Origin: Hyperoodon ampullatus
Taxonomy: Eukaryota > Chordata > Mammalia > Artiodactyla > Ziphiidae
Length of the DNA stretch: 64,000 nt
Direction: 5' to 3'
NCBI GenBank assembly: GCA_949752795.1
Contig: OX457056.1
Location: forward strand, 92,774,942 to 92,838,941
Shown: positions 46,197-58,480 of the stretch, in pieces
How the letters are laid out: the number at the start of each line of letters is the position of its first letter
Position numbering within the stretch: the first letter of the stretch is position 1
The notes under the pieces: model-generated
What the model saw: the letters and a program-made list of their open reading frames with translations, nothing else
Database searches by the model: none
Told to the model about the DNA's origin: nothing
Position numbers and translations under genes: made by a program

Positions 46197-47519
46197 CTAA
46201 ATGTAAGGCCAGATACTATCAAACTCTTAGAGGAAAACATAGGCAGAACACTTTATGACATAAATCACAGCAAGATCCTTTTTGACCCACCTCCTAGAGA
46301 AATAGAAATAAAACAAAAATAAACAAATGGGACCTAATGAAACTTAAATGCTTTTGCACAGCAAAGGAAACCATAAACAAGACCAAAAGACAACCCTCAG
46401 AATGGGAGAAAATATTTGCAAATGAAGCAACTGACAAAGGATTAATCGCCAAAATTTACAAGCAGCTCATGCAGTTCAATATCAAAAAAACAAACAACCC
46501 AATCCAAAAATGGGCAGAAGACCTAAATAGACATTTCTCCAAAGAAGATATACAGACTGCCAACAAACACATGAAAGAATGCTCAACATCATTAATCATC
46601 AGAGAAATGCAAATCAAAACTACAGTGAGATATCATCTCACACCGGTCAGAATGGCCATCATCAAAAAATCTACAAACAATAAATGCTGGAGAAAAGGGA
46701 ACCCTGTTGCACTGTTGGTGGGAATGTAAATGGATACAGCCACTATGGAGAACAGTATGGAGGTTCCTTAAAAAACTAAAAATAGAACTACCATATGATC
46801 CAGCAATCCCTGGGCATATACCCTGAGAAAACCATAATTCAAAAAGAGTCATGTACCACAATGTTCATTGCAGCTCTATTTACAATAGCCAGGTCATGGA
46901 AGCAACCTAAGTGTCCATCAACAGATGAATGGATAAAGAAGATGTGGCACATATATATAATGTAATATTACTCAGCCATAAAAAGAAACGAAATTGAGTT
47001 ATTTGTAGTGAGGTGGATGGACCTACAGTCTGTCATACAGAGTGAAGTAAGTCAGAAACAGAAAAACAAATACCGTATGCTAACGTATATGGAATCTAAG
47101 GAAAAAAAGAAAAGAAAATGGTCAGAAGAACCTAGGGGCAATACAGGAATAAAGACACAGACCTACTAGAGAATGGACTTGAGGATATTGGGAGGGGGAA
47201 GGGTAAGCTGTGACAAAGTGAGAGAGTGGCATGGACATATGTACATTACCAAATGTAAGATAGATAGCTAGTGGGAAGCAGCCGCATAGCACAAGGAGAT
47301 CAGCTCGGTGTTTTGTGACCACCTAGAGGGGTGGGATAGGGAGGGTGGGAGGGAGGGAGATGCAAGAGGGAAGAGATATGGGAACATATGTATATATATA
47401 ACTGATTCACTTTGTTATAAAGCCAAAACTAACACACCATTGTAAAGCAATTATACTCCAATAAAGATGTTAAAAATAAATAAATAAATAAATAACAGTT
47501 TATAACTACAAAAAAAAAA
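46197..47519 (+). mobile_element. Younger L1 (element I), nested in J
   Basis: This is a 5'-truncated L1 covering the last third of ORF2 and the 3'UTR, ending in the full terminus (gcaattatactccaataaag) and an A-rich tail. Its ORF2 part reads like elements B and C. The duplication aaaatggattaaagac is at 46181-46196 and, with one base lost, at 47520-47534. Frames are broken, and about 8 codons around the Cys-rich region are deleted near 46691. A G-rich tract lies at 47327-47358. Confidence 0.82.
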
Positions 47520-48985
47520 AAAAGGATTAAAGACTGAAATGTAAGACCTGAAACTGTAAAACTCCTAGAAAAGACCATAGGAGGTAACTCCTTGATGTTG
47601 GTCTTGGCAGTGATTTTTTGGATGTGACACAAAAAGCAAAAGCAACAAAAGCAAAAATAAACAAGTGGGACCACATCAAACAAAAAACTTCTGCACAACA
47701 AAGGAAACCATCCACAAAATAAAAAGGCAACTATTGAATGGGAGAAAATGTTTGCAAATCATCTATCTGATAAGGAGTTAATATCCAAAATATGTACAGA
47801 ACTCATGCAACTCGATAGCATAAGAACAATCCAATTTAAAAATGGCCAGAGGAACTGAATAGACATTTCTCTTTTTCTTTTTTTTGAATTTTTAAATTTT
47901 TTGGCCACACCATGCGGCATGCAGGATCTTAGTTCCCTGACCAGGGATCGAACCCATGCCCCCTGCAGTGGAAGCACGGAGCCCTAACTACTGGACTATC
48001 AGGGAATTCCCTGAATAGACATTTTTCTAAAGAAGAGAAACAGATGGCCACTGGATACATGAAAATGTGCTCAACATCACTAATCAGGGAAATGCAAATC
48101 AAAACCACAATGAGTTATTACCTCACACATGTTAGAATGGCTATCATCAAAAAGACAAGAGATAGTAGAGTTGGAGAGGGTGTGGAGAAAAGGGAACCCT
48201 TGTGACTGCTGATGGGAATGTAAAATGCTGCAGCCACTATGGAAACCAATGTGGAGGTCCCTCAAAAAAATTAAAAATATAATTACCATATGATCCAGCA
48301 ATTCCAATTGTGAGTATATATTTAAAGGGAATGAAAACAGGATATCAAAGAGATATCTACATCCCATGTTCATAGCAGCACTATTTACAATAGCCAAGAC
48401 ATGGGAGCAACCTAAATGTCCACTGACAGATGAATGGATAAAGAAGATGTGGCACATATATATATACACACACACAAAAAATGGAATATTATTCAGCTGT
48501 GAGAAAGAAAGAAATCATGCTATTTGCGAATGGATCTTAAAGGCATTATGCTAAGTGAAATAAGCCAGACAGACAAAGACAAATACTCCATGGTATCACT
48601 TATACGTGGAATCTAAAAAAAAAACAGTCAAGCTCATAGACACAGAGAATAGAGCAGTGGTTGCCAGAGGCTGGGGGCTTAGGGAAATAGGGAGAGGTTG
48701 GTAAAAGGGTACAAAATTTCAGCTGTAAGATGAACAAGTTTTGAGGATCTAATGTAAAACATGGTGACTATAGTTGAGAACACACTACTGTATGATTGAA
48801 TTTTGCTGAGAGTAGTACTTAAATGTTCTCAAAACACAAAAAAAGAAAGGACAAATATGTGAGGTGATGGATATGTTAGTTAACTAGATGGGGAGAATCC
48901 TTTCACAACATATATCAAGTCATCATAACGTACACTTAAATACCTTACAATTTTATTTGTCAATTATACCTTAATAAAGCTGAAA
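47520..48985 (+). mobile_element. Old L1 (element J), right part
   Basis: The sequence resumes at ggattaaagactgaaatgta, the same ORF2 place where the left part stopped. It contains a diverged ORF2 end (tatggaaaccaatgtggagg, aatggataaagaagatgtgg), then an L1M-type 3'UTR (gtggttgccagaggctgggg) ending aattataccttaataaagct and A residues. Confidence 0.8.
47869..48010 (-). mobile_element. tRNA-derived SINE (short CHR type), reverse strand
   Basis: ttttttggccacaccatgcg, ggatcgaacccatgccc (B box in reverse) and tatcagggaattcc identify a short CHR-2-like SINE. The target duplication ctgaatagacattt is at 47855-47868 and 48011-48024, inside element J. Confidence 0.88.
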
Positions 48986-48988
48986 TTT

Positions 48989-49019
<31 letters not shown>

Positions 49020-50084
49020 GCGCAAAGAAGGAGAAGAAAACAGAACATAGGTTCCTGAACATTGAACATAGGTTCAATGTTAAAAAATAACTTATACATG
49101 CTATCTTTGGTTTGGTTTAAATCACCTCCACTTTCAATTAACAAATATTTAGCTTCATCTATTAATAAAGCCTCAGTTGATGCTTACAAATTATGGAAAA
49201 ATGTAGGTAGATCACATCACTGCAGAGAGGCTAGAGGCCGATTAAACAGCTCATATGTTTTTAATGGACTCTCCACTGAAGGAAATAAACTTGCATTCCC
49301 GTGATTATCAGAGAATCTTTGCAATGTTATTGACTCTGGACATCTTAGACTACAAATGCCAGGTAACACTTATAAGTAATTTACAGTGTACTTGGAGATT
49401 AAATGGCATTTTTGCCTAAAACCCAGCTCTTTCACAGAAATTATTTTTGCTTCCCACGAAGTTATGAAAAATAAATTGGAGAAATCTTTTTACTGAGATT
49501 TTTAAAGCAAACAAATAGCTTTCAGGATAATATCCAAATCCTTTGTCATTTCCTTTCTCCATTTTCACCAAATATAGGACTGTTTAACCACACAGGAAGA
49601 AGTTGGTGGATTTGGAAATTTGCTGAATTCTCTTATTTGAATCAATCCACATTAAACACAAGCTGTTGTTTTATGAGCAAGTAAAGGATAAACATAACTT
49701 ATGCTGAGTGGAATATGGAAGAGAATTTCCTCTTAGCCCAGAGATCCTGGAACAAAAGAATGATTCCTTCAGAAACCTGAAGAGAGAAGGATTTCCTGAA
49801 ACTGTATCAGACCAAACCAGGTACATATCAAATCCCTGCCCACAAAAATGCAGCCTCAAAAATCACGGACCCCTGAGGTCTGTGCACCACTGTGGGAGGG
49901 GGTGTGTGTGAGATGATTTTAGATGTAAAGATGAACAATTGTAACATTAATGTATTCCATTTAATGTATGTTAGAAAAAATATATCCTGCAAAATTAAAC
50001 CATGATTCCATCAATAATGTTATCCAGAATGAAAGTAGACTAACATTTTAAATTATTAGGGAGGCAATTAATAAATAGTAAGCA
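48986..50084. other. Unassigned intergenic DNA
   Basis: About 1.1 kb of AT-rich DNA with no gene or family recognised. Confidence 0.45.
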
Positions 50085-51030
50085 CAATTGATCCTCATTA
50101 TTCATGGATTTTGAATTTGTGAATTCACCTACTTGCTAAAAGTTATCTGTGACCCCAAAGCCAATACTTACAATGCTACCACGGTCATTTGCATATGTGC
50201 AAAGGGACAAAAAATTGGGTTGCCCAACCCTCAAGTTCTCAGCTGAGATTGGACAGGTGACTCGCTGCCTTCTTCTTTCAGCTCCCACACTGTAAACGTG
50301 TCCTTTTCGAGGTCTATTTAGTGCCACTTTTTTTGTGCTTCTTGTTGATGATTTTGCTGTTTAAAATGGGATGAAGAGAGAGAGTAGCACTGACATATAC
50401 ACAACACCAAACATAAAATAGATAGCTAGTGGGAAGCAGCCACATAGCACAGGGAGATCAGCTCCGTGCTTTGTGACCACCTAGAGGGGTGGGATAGGGA
50501 GGGTGGGAGGGAGACGCAAGAGGGAGGGGATATGGGGATATATGTATACGTATATACACTTTGTTATACAGCAGAAACTAACACACCATTGTAAAGCAAT
50601 TGTACTCCAATAAAGATGTTAAAAAAAAAGATTGAAAGAGAACATTAACACACACAAAAAAATAAAACAAAACGGCCCCCAGGTGCAGTTCTGAAGCGGG
50701 TCTAGTGTTCCTGAGCGCTAGAAAGCTGCGATGAGCTTTATGGAGAAAACACAGAAAACACATGTGTTAGATAAGTTTTGCTCAGGCCTGAATTGTAGTC
50801 CTGTTGACTTTGAACTCAACGTCTATGAATCAATAAGATATATTTTAAAAGGTGTCTTTAAAAAGAAACACACATCAAACCAGGTCAAGTATTGATCTGT
50901 TGGTGACAATGTTGTGAGCAGAGGCTCATAGGAACCTAACCCCTGCATTTCCCCCAGGAGCAAAGTTTCACTACTTGCTAATTCAGTGCTAGTTGACTGG
51001 TAGTTATGGCCCACTCGGAGAGGCATCACC
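50085..51030 (+). mobile_element. pogo/Tigger-like DNA transposon remnant, split by an L1 end
   Basis: The start gatcctcattattcatggat and the later phrase gaagcgggtctagtgttcct match my memory of a Tigger-like repeat. Decayed codons near 50690-50860 look like a CENP-B/pogo-type helix-turn-helix N terminus. The word aaaatggg before the L1 (50364) and aaacggccccc after it (about 50670) suggest one interrupted element. No intact transposase remains. Family uncertain. Confidence 0.5.
50368..50632 (+). mobile_element. 5'-truncated L1, 3'UTR only (element K)
   Basis: agtgggaagcagccacatag, the G-rich tract (50486-50513) and gcaattgtactccaataaag with A residues mark a short L1 3' end. Confidence 0.88.
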
Positions 51031-51309
51031 CAGATCACCCTTTAAGGAAGGCCTTGCTGCCCAGCTGCAGGGAGTATGGTCAAGAGCCTTCAGCTGGCAA
51101 CTCCTCTAGGTCCAATCCTACTTCCTCCCCTGTGCTTCACAGGTGCTGATCCCTAGTGAATGTCTTGTATCCCAATCTTCATCTCAGCTTCAATTTCTGA
51201 AGAACCCAACCTGCTAAGGTGGTTCACAAATTTGGCAAGTATACATTCCCTAACCAAACTTGGGTCCACTTGCCCAAGCACAGTAAAGCCAACCTACTGA
51301 CACTGTGTT
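51031..51309. other. Unassigned DNA
   Basis: Nothing recognised. Confidence 0.4.
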
Positions 51310-51790
51310 ATGGTGACAGAAAGAGCAGCATTTATTTCAGGGTACCACGTTAGGGGTCCAGGCAGCTAGTACTTAAAAGACCTGAACTCCCTAATGGCTT
51401 TCAGGGAAAGATTTTTAAGGATGGGGTGAGGGATGGGTGTTGTGGGGTGCATGATCAGCAATCTTCTGATTGGTTGGTGGTGAGGTAATTGGGAATCAAC
51501 ATCATTAACCTCCTGGTTCCAATTGGTCTATGGTCTATGTGCTCATGGTCAGTATATAGTTAACTCCTCCCACCTGGTGGGGTCTTAGTATCTGCGAAAC
51601 AGCTCACAGGACATGGCTCAGAATACCGTCTATAGCCCTTGAGGAGGAAATAAAGATCCTTAACTTTGTTTAATGGCTCAACTATTATTATTTTTGTCTT
51701 GCTTGACTGTTTTCCTTTATTTCTGCATTTTCTCATTTCTCTGATTAAATTTATTATTTGGAACTGAGGGAATGCCTAGGAGGCTAAAGT
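51310..51790. repeat. Likely interspersed LTR-like repeat, unclassified
   Basis: The words agaaagagcagcatttattt, gcaatcttctgattggttgg, aactcctcccacctggtggg and ccttgaggaggaaataaaga recall a repeat I have seen in artiodactyl-lineage genomes, perhaps an LTR. I cannot name it or give its ends exactly. Confidence 0.35.
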
Positions 51791-52559
51791 TTTTCTATGA
51801 ACAAGAGGCAGGCAGAGGACATGGGGCGGGGGGTGTCTGTCCTGGGAAGGCCTGATAGGGTCCTTCTCAGTTACATATAGAGAAACACTTTGCTAAGACC
51901 CTCCCTTCTTCCTCTCCTGCCCTCCACAGATATCAGCCTACCTGCTCTTATCTTCCTGGTTCTGGACTCTTGGTCCAAATCCAAACTCAGACACCTACCC
52001 CCAGCCCAAGGCCACTGCTTGAGGCTGTAAAGCCTGGGTCTTGGTCAAGGACTTATTTGAGGAGATGTGAGGGAAATGGTGGGGGACTGAAATCCACCTT
52101 GTGCTCCCCTCACCAAATCATGGGTCCTGGGAGGAGCGGTGCCTGTCCCTAACTGGCTCCCTGGACCCCATGGCTGGCAGTGGCCAAGGCTGTCTCCCGG
52201 GGCCCTACCCTCATGGCCTGCATCCCTCCTCTCCTCTCTCCCTCTGAAGTGAGGCCTTCACCTCTCGCCTCAGAATCTTCCGTTGCTTAGGCCCCTCCTT
52301 AATTACTCCTCAATTCCTTCTTCCACCAAGAGGAAGAGAGCAGATGACAAGAACAATTCCACTTCCAAGCCTTCCGAAAGCTTTTCCCCTTGAGATTCAG
52401 TGCTCATACCAGCAAGCACCCGTGAGAGCTAGCTCACATTTTTATTCCCTCCCAGCCTCTCTAAATCATATGTGTGTTCTGCAGGCTAAAATAAAGACAG
52501 TATAAGTATCTCACTGGGATATGCTTCCAAATATCCAGGAGGAATTTATAGGGGCTTAC
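51791..52559. other. Unassigned intergenic DNA
   Basis: No gene or family recognised; moderately GC-rich. Confidence 0.45.
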
Positions 52560-52705
52560 TACATGTCAAACACTCTGCTGAGGGCTTCACATATTTTATT
52601 CCATTTAATCCTCCTAACACCCTTAAGAGGTGGGTATTAATATTCTCATTTAATAAGGGAGGAAACACAGGCTTAGAGAGGTTAAGGAATTTGCCTTGCA
52701 CCTAG
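52560..52705 (-). repeat. MIR, reverse strand
   Basis: tgctgagggcttcacatatt, tttaatcctcctaacaccct and ggcttagagaggttaaggaa are the reversed MIR core. Confidence 0.8.
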
Positions 52706-52924
52706 GAACTTGAAGACTAGGATATCAGAGGCGCTCTTCTCTGACCACAGAACTAGGTGTGATGTCAGGGGACTCGGGTTCAGCCTGAGGCAAAAGCTCC
52801 TGCTGCCAGAAATAGCAGAAGAACAGCAGGAACCAGGCAGCAGGACTGTCCCTCCCTTTGGAGTGAGGGGAGAACGATGTTCTCTCTCCCCTTTAAAGGA
52901 GGGAAACAGGGAGTGAGAAATTAG

Positions 52925-53152
52925 GAGTATGGGCTTAACAAATACAAACTACTATACATCAAATAGATAAGCAACAAAGATCTCCTGTACAGCACAGGAA
53001 ATTATAGCCATTATTTTGTAATAAGCTGTAATGGAGTATAATCTGCAAAAATACTGAATCACTATGCTCTACACCTGAAACTAACACAAAATTGTGAATC
53101 AACTATACTTCAATTAAAAAAAAAAAAAAGAAAGAAAGAAAAAAAAAAAGGA
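52925..53152 (+). mobile_element. L1 3' end fragment
   Basis: caacaaagatctcctgtaca, tacacctgaaactaacacaa and gaatcaactatacttcaatt with an A-rich tail form an L1 terminus of the same class as the end of element C. Confidence 0.8.
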
Positions 53153-53604
53153 TTCAAGCCTAAAGTTGCACCAGGATGAAGAGTTGAGCATTTGAGTTTG
53201 GTTGGCTTCGTTTAACGATGTGCCTAATAATTATCATCATTTAAAGACCATTTCCTCTGCACCTGCATTCAAAACATATCCAGGGTCCAGTGTTTTAAGG
53301 AAGAATTACTCAGACCCTCTAATTTGCTCAAATGCAGCCCATTCTGAGCCGTGTCACAGTTTGTGGATGTCAGGGTCTCTCAAAGTCGGGAGGTGGAAAC
53401 AAGAAGTGAGGCTGATAATTCCTGACCATTTGGTTCTTGAAATTTCAAAGGAGGAGTTGGAACAAGACTTGAAAGGAGGTTAAAGACTGAGCTGTGGGTT
53501 TCAGTTATAATTTATGTCATTTCTTCTGGGAGAAACAAGACAATTGACAGCCTTTGACAGATTTCTGCTTGCATGTTTTGTCACTCTTTGGAGAGTCTTC
53601 AGAA
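53153..53604. other. Unassigned DNA
   Basis: Nothing recognised; a 93-codon open frame at 53202-53483 has no recognisable domain. Confidence 0.4.
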
Positions 53605-53663
53605 ATAAATTGGTTGTAAATCAACTATACCTCAATTAAAAAATAAAATAAATATTAAAAAAT
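53605..53663 (+). mobile_element. Very short L1 tail
   Basis: tgtaaatcaactatacctca and an A-rich run match only the last bases of an L1 terminus like that of element C. Confidence 0.6.
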
Positions 53664-54129
53664 AAGTTGAATCTCATCCCCAGATTCTTAGGCTGAGCCT
53701 TGCTGTGGATCATAGCAATGTGATGGGCAAGATGACTCTTCTTTTATGTTTCTCCAAGATTCATCAAGAAGATCATTTTCTGTTGGTGAATAATCTGATT
53801 TATTAGTCCACCAATTGGAGACCCAAACAGGGATGTTAGCGGCATTCCAAGCTTCAACCAGACACCCCAAGCTGTTTGCCCGTCTGGTATGCTAGAAGCC
53901 CTGGGGTCATTCTCCTTATAGTTTCTGGGATTCCTGGGCCCTTAGATTTCCAGCCACCATTCGCTGATACTCAGCTCGCTGACTGGCTGTGCTGTGTTTC
54001 ACAGACTCATCCCACCGAGTAGAGGCCCTAGGGAACTGCCTTAACTCTCAAGCATCTTTGCAATCTACATTTTTGTGTTTAAAAGAAGAGACTGGAAAGG
54101 GCAGCAAAATCAGAACTCGTCTCTAAAAA
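53664..54129. other. Unassigned DNA
   Basis: Nothing recognised. Confidence 0.4.
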
Positions 54130-54350
54130 TCCTGGAGACTGGAGGTTAAGATTACCAGCTTTAGAGTCAAATGGATCTGGACTGAAATCCTACTCTATTG
54201 CTTATTAGCTGTCTGACCCTGGACAAGTTACTTGACTTCTCTCTGAGCCCCAATTCCTCATCTGTAAAATGCATATAGTTGTACATGCCTCATCCCACCG
54301 TTGTGAGGATGAAGTGAGATTATGCATATTACAGCACTTAAAGATGGAGA
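54130..54350 (+). repeat. MIR SINE
   Basis: ctctattgcttattagctgt, gtctgaccctggacaagtta and cctcatctgtaaaatgcata are the MIR core in sense. Confidence 0.85.
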
Positions 54351-54394
54351 GGCACTTGATATTGGAAGACTGTTAGAAGAGAAATTCAATATAT

Positions 54395-54735
54395 CATCAA
54401 AACCTCTCATCCAGAATCCTAAAAACACTAAGTGAAAGAAGCCAGAAAAAAGGCCACATGTAGTCACTTATACAAAATGTATGTCAAGAATAGGAAAATC
54501 TATAGAGACTGAAAGTAAATTAGTGATGGCCTAGGGCTGGAGGGTTGCAGAACTGAGATTGAGTGCTAGTGGATATGGCATTTCTTTTGGAGGGGATAAC
54601 AAAAATGTTCTGGAAATAGATAATAGTGGTGGTTGTAGAAATTGGTGAATATACTAAAACCCACTGAATTGTACACTTTAAAAGGATAAATTTTATATAT
54701 GTAATTATATCTCAAAAAATGGTTATTTTTTTTAA
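54395..54735 (+). mobile_element. Old L1 3' end
   Basis: aagtgaaagaagccagaaaa, gtgatggcctagggctggag and gaattgtacactttaaaagg, then attatatctcaaaaaatgg, follow the order of an L1M 3'UTR. Confidence 0.7.
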
Positions 54736-55176
54736 AAGAACTATCTTTTATGAGCTAAAACCGTGGATTTTGAAGCTAATTTGTTTCATGGACTCTCTAC
54801 CTCTTCAGCACTGGAATTAAAATGATCCATCTCATTGGAAGACTCTTTCTAGGTGAATCATTTGTTCTCTGATGATCGCACAATAAATGTCAACCCATTG
54901 CAATTTCAGCTTTTGTGGAAATCAGTAGCACATAGCTGTCTTGTCATTCCATGAAAGGCTGCTGAGCAGCCTGAATTCATGGGCAGGAAGAGCCAATCTA
55001 CCCCTTTAGATGGGGAGGTGCCCTGCATCTCAGCTCATCTGGGAGATGGTCCAGGTGGTAAATGAGATGTTTTCCCTCCATCTGGGAGGGAAAAACAGAG
55101 GCAGGAAACAGAAATGAAAGTCTATTGGATTAACTGTGAATATTTTGATGTATCGTAGCCGTTGATTCTATCTGAA

Positions 55177-55216
<40 letters not shown>

Positions 55217-56024
55217 GGAGGGGGGTGAGGGAGGAGGGTGACTTTGCCAAAAGGAAAGAGGGGAGGAGTTTTGGATGAATCAGTGCCTATTGTGAAACTA
55301 GAGTGGATTAATTCTGGAATTTCATTGAGCACATTCAATGCTTCCAAAATATAATTGAAAAAATACACAGTGTTTTCAGATTCACGTCTCAGACAGGGTT
55401 GTCAGCACTGCTTAGGGACAATTTCTTTCAGTGGGAGTAAGGTTACAGATTTTGATAAAAATTATTCCTTCACTGTTTAGAATGTCTGAATAGATTTGTG
55501 GTCTTTCATTTTGCTTTAAAACATGATTAAATATGCTTTAAAAATCAAAGACTTCTGTCTCGTTCTTGAATTTCTTCCAGACTCATAGCTGGTTAATATT
55601 ACATACACCATGCTGATTTTTTTTTTTTTTTGGTCCTATAATGTCAACTGAGGTTCGTTCAAAGAAAAAAAAAAGGTTTATAAAAGAGAAGGAATCATTT
55701 GTATACCACATTAAGATATCAAGAAATTTACCAAAATCTTTATCAGGAAAATTTAATTTTAAAAACTCTTTGCTGGAACTTCTAGGCGGAGTATACAGCT
55801 AGTGGGAGAAGCTGAGAGAGATCTCAGGGCAGGAAGAGAAACAAAGTGAAGGTAAACCTGAATAGGTTTACCTATTACTACCTCCTCGGACTAGCAAGGA
55901 CATATTCGCTCTTTTATTCCCTTTGTTTTTATTGAGAATGTACTGTTTATTCAGAGTTGAGACTGAAGGTCCTACTTGCTATGCCATGTACTAACAACAT
56001 TTAGGAGACTACGTAAGGTATCTT
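54736..56024. other. Unassigned intergenic DNA with one microsatellite
   Basis: About 1.3 kb without a recognised gene or family apart from the (TG)n run listed separately. Confidence 0.45.
55179..55215. repeat. (TG)n microsatellite
   Basis: A perfect TG run of about 18 units followed by a G-rich stretch. Confidence 0.98.
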
Positions 56025-56215
56025 AGCTCAAGATGCTATAGCAAAATAACCATAGACTGGGTGGCTTAAACAACAGAAATGTATTTTCCACAATTCTGGA
56101 GGCTGGAAAGGGTAAGTTCAAGGTGCCAGCCAATTATGCTCTTGATGAGAGCCTTCTTCCTAGTTTGCAGGTTATTGTCTTCTTGTTGTATCCTCACATG
56201 ACACAGAGAGAGAGG

Positions 56216-56247
<32 letters not shown>

Positions 56248-56425
56248 GGTTTCAGTCTCTTCCTCTTCTTATAAGGGCACTAATCCCAACATGGGGGCTC
56301 TACCCTCATGACCACATCAAACCTAATCACCTCTCAAAGGCCCCACCTCCAAATAGCATCGCATTGGGGATAAAGGCTTCAACCTATGACTTTTGGGGGG
56401 ACACGAACATTCAATCCATAGCATG
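56025..56425 (-). mobile_element. MLT1A-like LTR, reverse strand
   Basis: agatgctatagcaaaataac, agactgggtggcttaaacaa, accacatcaaacctaatcac and gacacgaacattcaatccat identify a reversed MLT1 LTR. It contains a (GA)n(CAGA)n microsatellite at 56205-56248. Confidence 0.87.
56205..56248. repeat. (GA)n(CAGA)n microsatellite
   Basis: A GA run followed by five CAGA units, inside the MLT1 LTR where the consensus has a short GAGA stretch. Confidence 0.95.
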
Positions 56426-56469
56426 GGGAAGGAAAAATACTCCCACATGGATGACCTGACTATTTAACA

Positions 56470-56690
56470 AGCAGCAAATAACAACACCTACCATGTATTG
56501 ACCATTTAGTATGGACATACCATTTAGTATGTCTGGACACTGCTAGGAATTTCATTTATTCTTCACAAAACCCAGTGAGGTCTTTGTGATCCTGTCCAGT
56601 TTATAGTTGAGAAGATCTGGGAGCTTAAATAAATGGGCCTAAGGTCAAGCAACATGGGCATAGTTTGTCCAAAATTTGAACCCAATCCAT
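56470..56690 (-). repeat. MIR, reverse strand
   Basis: ctaccatgtattgaccattt, acaaaacccagtgaggtctt and ggcctaaggtcaagcaacat are reversed MIR text. The phrase accatttagtatg is repeated, suggesting a 19-bp local duplication near 56501-56533. Confidence 0.7.
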
Positions 56691-56864
56691 TTGGTTCATA
56701 CTTTTGACTCTGCAGACTTGCAATCTTGAAACTGGGTTAATAACACTCTGTTTCCAGAATCTGCCACCACTTGTTTCCACGTCCTCTGGTGAACTGCTCC
56801 TTCTAATGTCTTTCACTCATGAGTGATGGAATTGCTCAAGTCAGAAACCTGGAAGTTAGTAAAG

Positions 56865-57240
56865 GTGCTCCCTTCTCCTCAGCCAGAACACCAATAGATC
56901 GAGTTCTAGAGGTTCTACCCCTTTCGTTTCCTTGCAACCCATCTTCTCCTATTCAGTGTCTGTTACTATAGTTCAGAAGTTCATCATTTCGTTGCATTAC
57001 TTATAACAGCCTCCTACCTGTCCTCTCTGACGCCAGGCTTGCCCCCTCCCATCCATGCTTCCCGAAGATGTTTTCACTCCCAAGAGTCATTTTTCAAAAA
57101 ATCTGAATCCTATCTTTTTCATCTACTGCTAGAAAGCATTCACTCTCTTTTCATTGCTTCAGGATAAATTTCAAGTTTCTTGATATTCCTTAAAATGACT
57201 TTATTGTTTTGGCCTTATCTTTCCAGGTTCATTTACTAAT
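56865..57240 (+). repeat. L2 fragment
   Basis: cagcctcctacctgtcctct, ctagaaagcattcactctct and tggccttatctttccaggtt follow the L2 region before the terminus. Confidence 0.55.
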
Positions 57241-57249
57241 ACTCCCCGA

Positions 57250-57690
57250 CTCAAGATTAGATTTGGTCACAGGTGATAGAAAACTAAAAATAACAGTGGT
57301 GTAAACTATAAAAAGTTGATTTTCCTTCTTCCCATATGACAGATATGTTTTTCCAAGTCTCTAAAACTCAAGCTCTTTCTCTATCACTGTTCCATTTTCT
57401 TCATCACATGGCTTCCACATCATCAGCCAAGATGATGATGATCTCTGCTTGAGATCCAGCTCTCAGATCCGCATTTTAGCCCATAGGAAGGAGGAACCAA
57501 AGGAAGTCTTACTCTTCCCCTGATGGTCCTGTCTAAGAAGTTCCACTTAAGAACCTCCATTTAGTTTCCACGTAACTTTGTCATATGGCTACATTTGCTG
57601 CAAAACAGATTGGGAAATGCAGTCACTGTTTTTGGTGGTCATATATCCAACAAAAAACTGGGGACAAGTAGCAAACTCTGATACTTTCAC
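57250..57690 (-). repeat. Old interspersed repeat, copy 1 (family unresolved)
   Basis: The order ggtcacaggtgatagaaaac, then cacatggcttccacatcatc, then ggaggaaccaaaggaagtct, then tcatatggctacatttgctg, is found again in another copy at 58650-59070. I cannot name the family, and the orientation is a guess. Confidence 0.4.
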
Positions 57691-57989
57691 TCTCAGTTAT
57701 TTGCAGCAGCCTCCGCAGAAGCTGTTCTTTCCGCCGTTGGTGTGCATCTCACCCGCACGTCCCTAGGAGCACTGATAATGCACCAGACATGTGGATTTTC
57801 TTCTGTGCCTCGTCATTAGGCCGAGAATTCCTTGAGGGCATGGATGACTGTCTGGCACTCAAGTCCCAAGTTTCTTTTTTTGTTTTTGCTTTTTCTTTAA
57901 ATAGATCACTCCCTTTAGCTTAAAAGCAGAAACATAACTGTAGATGTCTGAGAATGTGGATACAGCTTATAATTCTGCACAAGAAACAT

Positions 57990-58260
57990 TCATTGCAAGG
58001 GTACTCCAACAACTGATACAGAGGCCTCTTTGAGGAGGTGCTCTTAGAGCTGAGCCCAGAATTAGGGGAAGGAGCCAGTCACGCAATGATATCAGAGGGA
58101 AGAGCCTTGTAGGCAGAGAGTTCAGCTAGGACAAAGGCTTTGAGTTGAGGCAGGAAGGACTTGGCATTTCCAAGGACAAGAGGAAGCAGTGTGGCTGGAG
58201 AGCAGCACTTAAGAGGGAGGGAGGAGGTGCTGCTTTGGGAGTGATGGTAGGAACAGACTA
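57990..58260 (-). repeat. L2 fragment, reverse strand
   Basis: ggagccagtcacgcaatgat, gaagagccttgtaggcagag and gcagtgtggctggagagcag match the reverse complement of the L2 3' region. Confidence 0.7.
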
Positions 58261-58274
58261 CATGCCCAGTGTAG

Positions 58275-58480
58275 GCAGCGCAGCATGGAGGTTATAAGTG
58301 TGGGCTCTGGAATGGGCCACTTGGACACCCATGGTTCTACTACTTACAAACCGGGAGATCTTGAGTAAGTTACTTAGTCTCTCTGTGCCTTAGTTTTCCC
58401 ATCTGTAAGATGGTTATAGAATGTATCTTTATAGAGTGGTTGTTAGATTTTAATGAGTTAATGTGTGTCAAGCAACATCT
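58275..58480 (+). repeat. MIR SINE
   Basis: gtgtgggctctggaatgggc, gttctactacttacaaaccg and cctcttagttttcccatctg-like text (58392-58405) mark a MIR in sense. Confidence 0.75.

Noticed and set aside
50578..51038. Reverse-strand open frames as genes
   Set aside because: They overlap an L1 terminus and a Tigger-like remnant whose coding trace is on the plus strand.
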